A stretch of DNA of 10,336 nt from Bacteroidota bacterium (lineage in GTDB: Bacteria; Bacteroidota; Bacteroidia; Bacteroidales; Prolixibacteraceae). The notes beneath the pieces were generated by a model. The model was given only the letters and a program-made list of their open reading frames with translations, searched no databases and was not told where the DNA came from. Of the stretch, positions 1-5,900 are shown piece after piece (position 1 is the stretch's first letter; every line of letters starts with the position of its first letter). The position numbers were made by a program, and so were the translations under genes. The stretch lies in contig DAOVTY010000091.1 of NCBI GenBank assembly GCA_030632865.1, positions 1-10,336 of the forward strand, in the 5' to 3' direction.

Positions 1-1
1 A

Positions 2-88
2 TTTTGGGAAAAATTAAATAGTATTACAGATTACCAGGCTCGCGAATTGGCAAAACAGGTAAAAAAGTACTCTACCTACACGCTTTGA
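2..88 (+). CDS. C-terminal end of an unidentified protein (partial)
   Basis: An open frame enters from the left edge and ends at the TGA at 86-88, leaving 28 residues that finish ...AKQVKKYSTYTL. Composition is ordinary for a soluble protein, with a lysine-rich amphipathic stretch and no membrane segment. The fragment is too short for me to name a family. I call it coding because the frame is open from the edge, its codon use looks like that of the neighbours, and it is followed by clearly non-coding AT-rich DNA. It lies 142 bp upstream of dgt in the same direction. No strong terminator hairpin is visible between them. Confidence 0.5.
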   Translation, partial: FWEKLNSITDYQARELAKQVKKYSTYTL

Positions 89-230
89 TAATTCAAAAAA
101 CTATTGTCAAAACTCAAAACGTCTTTTTATTTTTTTGAAATTTAGTATTAAATATTATTTGGATTTTTGTTTTTTATGATTTGCAATTTTGCTCAAAAAT
201 TCAACTAAATTCGTTATAAGATTAAAAAAC

Positions 231-1565
231 ATGGATTGGAATAAATTACTATCAACAAAGCGGCTGGGAATGGAAGGTTGGATGTCTTCAAATAAATCGG
301 AAGACCGCACACAATTTCAGCGCGATTACGACCGTATTATTTTCTCATCGCCTTTTAGAAGGATGCAAAATAAAACCCAAGTTTTCCCCCTGCCCGAGCA
401 TATTTTTGTACACAACCGGCTAACTCACAGCCTCGAAGTTGCAAGTGTTGGACGATCGCTAGGAAGCATGCTATCAGAGAAATTAGTAAATAAATATCCC
501 AAAAATCCATTTATTTCTGAATTAGGAACTATTGTTTCAACTTCGTGTTTAGCTCACGATTTGGGAAACCCTCCGTTTGGCCATTCAGGCGAGGCGGCCA
601 TTTCAAATTTTTTCACAAAGGGTGCGGGGCAAGAATTTCAGCCTCAACTTACAGAAAGCGAGTGGAAAGATTTTACTTTATTCGATGGAAACGCAAATGC
701 ATTTCGCATTTTAACACACCAATTTAACGGGAAACGGCCTGGAGGTTTTGCATTAACTTACTCAACTCTTGCCGGAATTGTAAAATATCCATACGAATCG
801 GTGCTGGCAAAAAAGCCAAAATTTGGTTTTTTTCAATCGGAGAAAGAGGATTATAAAAATATTGCAACTGAACTTGAAATTGCTTCGCAGCCAAATAATA
901 CTGAAAGTTTTGTTCGCCACCCGCTTGTGTATTTAGTTGAAGCGGCCGACGATATTTGCTACCAAATTATGGATTTGGAAGATGCATTTAAACTGGGGAT
1001 TTTAAGTTTCGAACAAACAAAAGATTTATATCTGGGATTTTATGATTCTGTTTCTGATAAAAAAACCTTTGCAAGCATTGATAAAACAATGTCTAAAGTT
1101 TCTGATAAAAACGAGCAAATTAGTTATTTACGAGCCGGGGTTATTGGGAAACTTATTAACGAAAGCATTCGTATTTTTGAAGAAAATGAACAAAATATTA
1201 TGGATGGCAATTTTGCCGGAAGTTTAATTGGCTCGCTGCAAAACAGGCAAGCCGAAGCAATGGACAATGTGAAACAAATTTCGTATTCGCAAATTTATGC
1301 CCACCGTTCGGTAGTTGAAATAGAGATTGCCGGATATAAAATTATAGGAACTTTATTGGAAGAATTTGTGGGTGCAATTATGAATCCCAATGATATGTAC
1401 AGCAAAAAAATACTCTCGCTTTTACCTCAACAATACAAAGTTGAAAGCGATTCTGTTTACCTAAAAATTCAATCAATTGTAGATTTTGTATCAGGAATGA
1501 CAGATATTTTTGCCCTCGATTTATACCGAAAAATAAACGGAATTAGTTTGCCGGGTGTGGTATAA
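231..1565 (+). CDS. dgt: Deoxyguanosinetriphosphate triphosphohydrolase (dGTPase), HD superfamily
   Basis: The predicted product is a cytosolic enzyme that hydrolyses dGTP, and often other dNTPs, to the nucleoside and triphosphate, so it controls dNTP pools. I start it at ATG 231 (444 aa, MDWNKLL...), the usual N-terminus in this phylum. The frame is open back to a TTG at 189, but those 14 residues look like non-family sequence. Residues 22-50 carry the family signature SEDRTQFQRDYDRIIFSSPF and the RRMQNKTQVF segment. The HD metal site is visible as H66 (RLTHS), H109-D110 (AHDLGNPPFGH, with H118) and D240-D241 (EAADDICYQIMDLED). All metal ligands expected of a Dgt are present and the length is normal. 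No partner gene is adjacent. Whether dGTP is the preferred substrate cannot be read from sequence, because many homologues are broad dNTPases activated by dNTPs. Confidence 0.93.
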   Translation: MDWNKLLSTKRLGMEGWMSSNKSEDRTQFQRDYDRIIFSSPFRRMQNKTQVFPLPEHIFVHNRLTHSLEVASVGRSLGSMLSEKLVNKYPKNPFISELGTIVSTSCLAHDLGNPPFGHSGEAAISNFFTKGAGQEFQPQLTESEWKDFTLFDGNANAFRILTHQFNGKRPGGFALTYSTLAGIVKYPYESVLAKKPKFGFFQSEKEDYKNIATELEIASQPNNTESFVRHPLVYLVEAADDICYQIMDLEDAFKLGILSFEQTKDLYLGFYDSVSDKKTFASIDKTMSKVSDKNEQISYLRAGVIGKLINESIRIFEENEQNIMDGNFAGSLIGSLQNRQAEAMDNVKQISYSQIYAHRSVVEIEIAGYKIIGTLLEEFVGAIMNPNDMYSKKILSLLPQQYKVESDSVYLKIQSIVDFVSGMTDIFALDLYRKINGISLPGVV

Positions 1566-1589
1566 AACATTTATGAATTGGCAAGAAAA

Positions 1590-1606
1590 TATTCACGGCG
1601 TGAGTT
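1590..1606 (+). repeat. 17-nt direct repeat, copy 1, with palindromic core
   Basis: The sequence TATTCACGGCGTGAGTT occurs here, starting 25 nt after the dgt stop, and again identically at 2527-2543. Its core TCACG-G-CGTGA is a perfect odd palindrome. As RNA it can form a short stem (ATTCAC/GTGAGT, one G-U pair) with a 3-nt loop. A degenerate inverted relative (AATTTACAGCGTGAGCC on the minus strand) lies at 1654-1670. A longer imperfect hairpin of about 80 nt is therefore possible at this copy but not at copy 2. Confidence 0.75.
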
Positions 1607-1775
1607 CTTGTAAATTGCGTGGCTTTATTTATTTTTTACTGATATTTGTTTATGGCTCACGCTGTAAATTCAATCAACTCCCTATTTGAAGTTAGAAGTT
1701 TAACGGAACAGTATAAACTGCAAAATTCAGTTCGACTTTAGAATAAAAAATATAAGTTTTATTATCTGACAAAGT

Positions 1776-1808
1776 TGACGTAAAAATGTCGTAATAGTGA
1801 CGCAACAA
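1776..1808 (+). promoter_or_regulatory. Three helically phased TGnCG boxes upstream of the HTH gene (candidate operator)
   Basis: Three 11-bp units follow each other without a gap: TGACGTAAAAA (1776-1786), TGTCGTAATAG (1787-1797) and TGACGCAACAA (1798-1808). Each begins with TGnCG, so the boxes sit one DNA turn apart on the same face. A partial TGAC lies at 1767-1770. The array ends 48 bp before the ATG of the membrane-bound HTH gene. A weak promoter-like TACCTTG at 1832-1838 lies between the array and the gene. The array is directly visible. That it is an operator, possibly for the adjacent HTH protein, is inference. Confidence 0.5.
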
Positions 1809-1856
1809 TCAATTCATGTTCAAAATACTTTTACCTTGAATTTTAAAAACTAAAAA

Positions 1857-2483
1857 ATGAGCGAAAAACAATTATCAAAAAGAGTAAAAGATTTACGCAA
1901 CCGTAGAGGAATTTCTCAGGAACTCCTTGCCGAAAATTCAGGGTTGAGCCTTCGTACTATTCAACGAATTGAAAATGGAGAAACTGATCCTCGCGGAGAT
2001 ACATTAAAAAGATTGGCAAATACATTAAATGTTACACCAGACGAATTAATTGAATGGAAACAAGCGGAAGATAATTCTTATTTATACTATTTAAATCTAT
2101 CGGCTCTAGCATTTCTTGTATTTCCGGTTTTAGGCATTATTGTACCTTCTATTTTGTGGATAAATAAAAAAGACAAAATAAAAAATGTGTATAGAATTGG
2201 TGCTGATATTTTGAATTTTCAGATAACATGGAATATTATCTTCTTTATAACAATCCCTCTGTTTTTAGTCCTTCGTACATATTGGACTTTTGAAGCAATT
2301 GAAAATGCAGGAGATATTTCGCCTGCATTAGTTACAGATTCGATGAAAAAAGTTTTACTATTTTATTTAATATCATTACTCTTTTTATATGGTTACAATT
2401 TGGTATTTATAGTTGTAAATGCTGTAAGAACTTTAAAGGGTAAAAGCGTAAAATATTTCCCTCGTATCCAATTTGTCAGATAA
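1857..2483 (+). CDS. XRE-family HTH protein with C-terminal DUF4870/Tic20-like membrane domain
   Basis: This 208-aa protein combines a DNA-binding domain with a membrane anchor. Residues about 4-64 form an XRE/Cro-type helix-turn-helix, with SQELLAENSGLSLRTIQRIENG as the helix 2-3 region and a typical NVTPDEL end. A short linker leads to three hydrophobic segments at about 77-102, 118-139 and 166-190. The second half has DUF4870 hallmarks: LWINKKDKIKNVYRIGADILNFQITW, then a last helix followed by NAVRTLKGKSVKYFPRIQF. It is probably an inner-membrane-tethered transcription factor whose HTH faces the cytoplasm; the signal it senses is unknown. An A-rich stretch precedes the ATG, with no Shine-Dalgarno, as is usual in Bacteroidota. 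Phased TGnCG boxes lie upstream, and identical 17-nt repeats flank the gene. The domain assignment is firm; the role and any autoregulation are inferred. Confidence 0.85.
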   Translation: MSEKQLSKRVKDLRNRRGISQELLAENSGLSLRTIQRIENGETDPRGDTLKRLANTLNVTPDELIEWKQAEDNSYLYYLNLSALAFLVFPVLGIIVPSILWINKKDKIKNVYRIGADILNFQITWNIIFFITIPLFLVLRTYWTFEAIENAGDISPALVTDSMKKVLLFYLISLLFLYGYNLVFIVVNAVRTLKGKSVKYFPRIQFVR

Positions 2484-2526
2484 ATACTATTAATGACAAC
2501 TGTATTTCTGAGCTACTTTTCCCTAT

Positions 2527-2543
2527 TATTCACGGCGTGAGTT
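2527..2543 (+). repeat. 17-nt direct repeat, copy 2, with palindromic core
   Basis: This is identical to 1590-1606 and lies 44 nt after the HTH gene stop, in the gap between two convergent genes. Here the palindromic core is followed by a T-rich tract (TTTTAGTCTTTT). This copy could therefore act as a weak terminator for the HTH transcript, although the stem is only about 6 bp. No inverted relative is seen nearby. Confidence 0.7.
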
Positions 2544-2595
2544 TTAGTCTTTTCTGCTAATTTTTTAGGCTATAATCCGATATTGTAACTTTCTC

Positions 2596-3366
2596 CTATC
2601 TTTCCAGAAGATTTTCTAAAAGCCCACCGCGTGCTTCTTTTCTGGCATTACCACCTCCAGATGAAAGCTGAGCAATTAATTTTCTTATTGGCATACTTTG
2701 CAACCACACTTTACCTGTTCCTCGTAACGTTGCCAGAAAAATACCTTCGCCACCAAAAACCATTGAACGGAGTCCGCCAGCTTGCTCAATATTATACTCT
2801 ATTGAAGTTTCGAAACCAACAATACAACCAGTATCAACACGAAGCATTTCGTTGTTTAATTGTCGTTCAATTACAGTACCTCCTGCATGAATAAACGCAT
2901 TTCCATCACCTTGCAACTGCTGTAGAATAAATCCTTCGCCACCAAAAAATCCGGCTCCCAGTTTTTTGTTAAATGATATTGATATTTTTGTTCCTAATGC
3001 AGCACACAAAAATGCATCTTTCTGAACAATAATTTTTCCACCCAAATGTGCTAAATTCAAAGGGATAATTGTTCCGGGATATGGAGCCGAAAAAGCTACG
3101 TGTTTTTTACCCCATCCTTGATTGGTGAAGTGAGTTAAAAACAATGACTCGCCAGTTATTAACCTAGATCCTGCTGAAAGCACTTTGTCGAAAAATCCAG
3201 CTTTTGGGCTTGAACCATCTCCCATTCTGGTATTAAAATCTATTCCATCTTCCATATAAAGCATGGTTCCTGCCTCGGCTATTACAGTTTCGCCCGGATC
3301 TAATTCAATTTCAACTAACTGTACATCGTGACCTATAATTTTATAGTCAATTTCGTGTGATTGCAT
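2596..3366 (-). CDS. AIM24 / TIGR00266-family protein
   Basis: This 256-aa soluble protein belongs to the AIM24 family (PF01987), which has a double-stranded beta-helix-like fold and unknown bacterial function. Family features in order are: DPGETVIAEAGTMLYMEDGI (about 23-42), ITGESLFLTHF (70-80), APYPGTIIPL (94-103), an AGFFGGEGFILQQLQGDGNAFIHAGG block (138-163), VDTGCIVGFE (177-186) and a VFGGEGIFLATLRGTGKVWLQSMP block (203-226). The two FGGEG blocks are an internal repeat, consistent with the pseudo-twofold beta architecture. No signal peptide or membrane helix is present. The ATG at 3366 has a good phylum-type -7 box 24 bp upstream. The gene is monocistronic here, converging on the HTH gene and diverging from rluB. 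The mitochondrial name refers to yeast Aim24 and says little about its bacterial job. Confidence 0.9.
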   Translation of the reverse strand: MQSHEIDYKIIGHDVQLVEIELDPGETVIAEAGTMLYMEDGIDFNTRMGDGSSPKAGFFDKVLSAGSRLITGESLFLTHFTNQGWGKKHVAFSAPYPGTIIPLNLAHLGGKIIVQKDAFLCAALGTKISISFNKKLGAGFFGGEGFILQQLQGDGNAFIHAGGTVIERQLNNEMLRVDTGCIVGFETSIEYNIEQAGGLRSMVFGGEGIFLATLRGTGKVWLQSMPIRKLIAQLSSGGGNARKEARGGLLENLLER

Positions 3367-3389
3367 ATTTATTTTTTCTTATTATTATT

Positions 3390-3397
3390 CAAATGTA
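3390..3397 (-). promoter_or_regulatory. Bacteroidota-type -7 promoter box for the AIM24-family gene
   Basis: Read on the minus strand this is TACATTTG, a full match to TAnnTTTG, and it lies 23 bp before the ATG codon. No convincing -33 TTTG is visible at the expected distance, so it rests on the -7 element alone. Confidence 0.5.
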
Positions 3398-3458
3398 AAC
3401 GATTGAATTCGAAATTAATAGATAATTTTTAAAGAGCCACTAAATTCAGAAAATTTCC

Positions 3459-3466
3459 GACCTTTG
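3459..3466 (+). promoter_or_regulatory. Probable -7 promoter box for rluB
   Basis: GACCTTTG differs from TAnnTTTG at one position and lies 19 bp before the rluB ATG, in the divergent gap shared with the AIM24-family gene. The predicted leader would be only about 15 nt. No clear -33 element is seen. Confidence 0.4.
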
Positions 3467-3485
3467 CAAAAATAAGTCAAAAGCA

Positions 3486-4403
3486 ATGAACAATAATTAC
3501 AATAAAAGGAAACCGCAAGAGACAGGGGGGAAAAGAGAAGGGAAAAGCCGTGTAACTAAAAGTTCCGGACGTTCTAAAAATTCGGGATCGGATAACTCTT
3601 TTAAACCACAACAAAAACCTGTTTACAGAAAATCGTTTACAAAAACGAAAAGAGCTGCTTCGAGTGGAAATATTCCAAAGAAAAAAGGCTCAACCGACGA
3701 AATGCGCTTGAATCGTTACATTGCCAATGCCGGTGTTTGCTCGCGGCGAGAAGCTGACACATATATTACAGCCGGAATGGTTACCGTTAACGGAAAACAA
3801 GTAACGGAATTAGGCGTAAAAGTAAAACCAGTTGACGAGGTAAGATTTGATGGGAGGAAACTGAATCCGGAGAAAAAAGTTTACTTACTACTTAATAAAC
3901 CAAAAAACTTTGTTACAACAACCGACGACCCGCATGCTGATAAAATTGTAATGGATTTGATAAAAGATGCCTGCTCGGAAAGAATTTACCCGGTTGGCAG
4001 ATTAGATAGAAATACTACCGGAGTTCTATTGTTTACAAACGATGGCGACCTTTCTAAAAGATTGACACACCCAAGTCACAAAATGAGGAAAGTATATCAG
4101 GTTTCGTTAGACCAACCAGTTGAGAAAAACCACCTAGAAGATATTGCAAATGGGATTGAATTGGAAGATGGGAAAATTGCTTCGGACGATATTAGCTATA
4201 TAAATAAAGAGGAAAAAACAGAAGTTGGTATTGAAATTCACTCTGGTAAAAACAGAATTGTAAGGCGTATTTTTGAACATTTTGGTTACCGTGTAAAAAA
4301 ACTTGACCGGGTATATTTTGCAGGGCTTACAAAGAAAAATTTACCTCGCGGAAAATGGCGATTCCTTTCAGAAAATGAAGTAATCTTTTTAAAAAGAAAT
4401 TAA
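3486..4403 (+). CDS. rluB: RluB/RsuA-type rRNA pseudouridine synthase with basic N-terminal tail
   Basis: The product (305 aa) isomerises a uridine in rRNA to pseudouridine, most likely in 23S rRNA if it is a true RluB orthologue. Residues 1-72 are a low-complexity K/R/S/G/N tail, probably disordered and RNA-binding, which is usual for this phylum's version. An S4 RNA-binding domain follows (about 74-121: MRLNRYIANAGVCSRREADTYI..., then VTVNGK). The catalytic domain contains YPVGRLDRNTTGVLLFTNDG, with D174 as the nucleophilic aspartate. The family's third motif is HSGKNRIVRRIFEHFGYRVKKLDR (252-275), and LPRGKWRFLSENEV closes the domain. All catalytic elements are intact. RluB, RluE, RluF and RsuA cannot be separated with certainty by eye. 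The S4 domain and the GKNRxVRRxFE motif with LPRGxWR favour RluB. Confidence 0.88.
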   Translation: MNNNYNKRKPQETGGKREGKSRVTKSSGRSKNSGSDNSFKPQQKPVYRKSFTKTKRAASSGNIPKKKGSTDEMRLNRYIANAGVCSRREADTYITAGMVTVNGKQVTELGVKVKPVDEVRFDGRKLNPEKKVYLLLNKPKNFVTTTDDPHADKIVMDLIKDACSERIYPVGRLDRNTTGVLLFTNDGDLSKRLTHPSHKMRKVYQVSLDQPVEKNHLEDIANGIELEDGKIASDDISYINKEEKTEVGIEIHSGKNRIVRRIFEHFGYRVKKLDRVYFAGLTKKNLPRGKWRFLSENEVIFLKRN

Positions 4404-4417
4404 TTTATTAACTCTTG

Positions 4418-4566
4418 CTGCCGCGCCAAGGATTGAAGCGGCACCCTGTTGCAGGCAACGACTATGTTTTGTTAAGCAACGGAGGCTGACGAAGGAAGCC
4501 CACGTATGCATCTACAAAACAAGGAGTTGGCAAAACCGGTAAAGCGGAAAGCCTGCCCGGACGCAC
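4418..4566 (+). other. GC-rich, probably structured non-coding element or interspersed repeat
   Basis: By hand count 4411-4570 is about 53% G+C, while the flanks are strongly AT-rich, and no reading frame crosses it. Several possible helices are visible: TGCCGC (4419-4424) with GCGGCA (4438-4443); GTTG/CAAC within 4448-4459; TGTTTTGT (4465-4472) with ACAAAACA (4514-4521); and GGCT (4484-4487) with AGCC (4497-4500). A competing end-to-end helix pairs GCGCC (4423-4427) with GG-A-CGC (4559-4564). The motif AAGCGG recurs (4436-4441, 4542-4546 as AGCGG). It starts 14 nt after the rluB stop and ends about 107 nt before the sigma gene. It may be a dispersed intergenic repeat typical of Bacteroidota, a small RNA, or a 3' processing/termination element. 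I cannot assign a named family. Strand is arbitrary. Confidence 0.5.
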
Positions 4567-4588
4567 TTATACCAAAAACATTTCAAAA

Positions 4589-4605
4589 TGAATGATATGC
4601 ATTCA
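4589..4605. repeat. Short inverted repeat upstream of the sigma gene
   Basis: TGAATG and CATTCA form perfect 6-bp arms around a 5-bp spacer, 68 bp before the sigma-factor start. The shape suits a dimeric regulator site, but arms this short can occur by chance in AT-rich DNA. Confidence 0.25.
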
Positions 4606-4672
4606 GTATTATTAGTAAAATCAAAATTGTAACTTGTAATTTTAAAATTTATCTGTTACTAATATTTCAGTT

Positions 4673-5161
4673 TTGGAAAAGGAATTCATACAAATAGTTC
4701 AGAAAAATCAAGGGATTATACATAAAGTGTGTAACATTTATTGCGATGTGCAGGAAGACCGCAATGACTTGTTTCAGGAGATTGTGGCGCAGCTATGGAA
4801 ATCATTTCCTACTTTCCAAAACAGGTCGAAGTTTTCGACTTGGATGTATCGAGTGGCACTGAATACTGCCATTACATCGTTTAAAAAAGCAAAACGTAGG
4901 CCTGACCAGAACCGACTTACATACGATAATTTTCAGATTGAAGATAATAGTTATGACATAGAAACCGAGGAAAATATAAAACAGTTACATAGGGCAGTGG
5001 CTCAACTTTCAGGTGTCGAAAAATCGATTGTACTTCTCTATTTCGAGAATAAAAAGTACGAAGAGATTGCTGAAATAACCGGAATTACCCAAAATTATGT
5101 GAGGGTAAAAATGAACCGGATTAAGAAAAAATTGAAAAAGTTAATGACAACGGAAGAGTAG
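4673..5161 (+). CDS. ECF-like sigma-70 family RNA polymerase sigma factor
   Basis: This 162-aa protein has the two-domain layout of alternative (ECF-type) sigma factors. Region 2 spans about residues 8-75 with DLFQEIVAQLWKSF (32-45), which binds core polymerase, and STWMYRVALNTAI (55-67), which contacts the -10 region. Region 4 spans about 103-157; its helix-turn-helix is KKYEEIAEITGITQNYVRVKMNRIKKKLKKL. A short acidic linker joins them, and there is no region 1 or 3. The start is a TTG at 4673: the upstream frame hits a stop at 4643-4645 with no ATG or GTG between, and MEKEFIQIVQKNQGIIHKVC is the normal N-terminus for this group. The gene ends 4 bp before a membrane-protein gene that is probably its regulator. 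The promoter targets are unknown. An uncommon start codon may keep its level low (inference). Confidence 0.92.
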   Translation: MEKEFIQIVQKNQGIIHKVCNIYCDVQEDRNDLFQEIVAQLWKSFPTFQNRSKFSTWMYRVALNTAITSFKKAKRRPDQNRLTYDNFQIEDNSYDIETEENIKQLHRAVAQLSGVEKSIVLLYFENKKYEEIAEITGITQNYVRVKMNRIKKKLKKLMTTEE

Positions 5162-5165
5162 ATTA

Positions 5166-5840
5166 ATGGAATTAACAGATTTAAAAAATACGTGGAACAA
5201 ATTATCGTCTAATCGCGAGTTGAACGAAGAACAACTAAAGGCGATGCTGAGCAAGCGCACTAAAAATATAATTGAGCGTGTTGAACGCAACATTAAAATT
5301 GGCTTTGTTATTTTGTTTGCGATAATGCTTATAATTGCGCTCGACGAGTTTATTGTTACTCCTATAATAATGGAAAAGGTAAACATAATTGTACCCGACT
5401 GGATTCTGTTTATTGGCATTTTTAGTAATACCCTAATTTTTACAACCTTTATATATTTTGCTATTAAATATTATTTAGTGAAAAAAAGTTGCGATGCAAT
5501 ATGCGACTTAAAAGAAACTCTCCGAAAAATAATTGATACACTCAAACTCTATCAACGCCTATTTTATTTAGCATTAATTACTCTTACATTTACTATGACA
5601 CTGGGTTTTATATCCGGTTTGTATCAAGAATCGGTATCGGAATTAGAAAGTAGAGAAATTCCGTTTTCTGAAATTCAGTTCGATCAGCTGTTTCTTCAAA
5701 TTGTTATTGGTCTGGTTTTTCTGATTATTACGGTAGGTGGTATTTTTATATTTTTACGTTGGGGGTTTCGCCGTTTATACGGTAATTACTTTCACAAACT
5801 AAAACAAACTTTAAAAGAGTTGAACGAAATTGAAGATTAA
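5166..5840 (+). CDS. Four-helix membrane protein paired with the sigma factor (candidate anti-sigma factor)
   Basis: This is a 224-aa membrane protein. A charged N-terminal cytoplasmic stretch (1-43: MELTDLKNTWNKLSSNRELNEEQLKAML...) leads into four predicted helices at about 44-60, 78-101, 132-152 and 175-197. A basic amphipathic stretch lies between helices 2 and 3 (106-131), and the tail is short and charged (RRLYGNYFHKLKQTLKELNEIED). It starts 4 bp after the sigma gene stop, so the two are almost certainly co-transcribed and translationally close. The N-terminal ~40 residues resemble the short sigma-contacting segments of Bacteroidota membrane anti-sigma partners. I see no zinc-binding ZAS motif (HxxxCxxC) and no FecR domain. 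Anti-sigma function is inferred from gene order and topology only. An unrelated membrane protein remains possible. Confidence 0.7.
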   Translation: MELTDLKNTWNKLSSNRELNEEQLKAMLSKRTKNIIERVERNIKIGFVILFAIMLIIALDEFIVTPIIMEKVNIIVPDWILFIGIFSNTLIFTTFIYFAIKYYLVKKSCDAICDLKETLRKIIDTLKLYQRLFYLALITLTFTMTLGFISGLYQESVSELESREIPFSEIQFDQLFLQIVIGLVFLIITVGGIFIFLRWGFRRLYGNYFHKLKQTLKELNEIED

Positions 5841-5900
5841 ACTTATTCATTCGACTTTCTCCATTTTACTTATTATTTTTACTTCCTAAACTCAAATTAA

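Noticed and set aside
189..230. Extension of dgt to an upstream TTG start
   Set aside because: The extra 14 residues do not look like the family, and ATG 231 gives the standard MDWNKLL start.
1590..1670. Copy 1 repeat plus its inverted relative as an integron attC site around a gene cassette
   Set aside because: Size and inverted-repeat form are suggestive, but I find no matching RYYYAAC and GTTRRRY core sites at the ends, and copy 2 lacks the inverted partner.
2631..2894. Open frame on the plus strand opposite the AIM24-family gene (87 codons)
   Set aside because: It is a shadow of the conserved minus-strand gene, and its composition follows from the complementary codons.
4527..4543. 16 of 17 nt match between TTGGCAAAACCGGTAAA here and 47-63 near the left edge
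   Set aside because: The left copy lies in coding sequence and the match does not extend. A one-mismatch 17-mer of A-rich sequence is compatible with chance.
4418..4566. tRNA, rRNA fragment or coding region in the GC-rich block
   Set aside because: No TpsiC-like GTTCRA loop or acceptor stem of tRNA type, no rRNA sequence I recognise, and stops in all frames.
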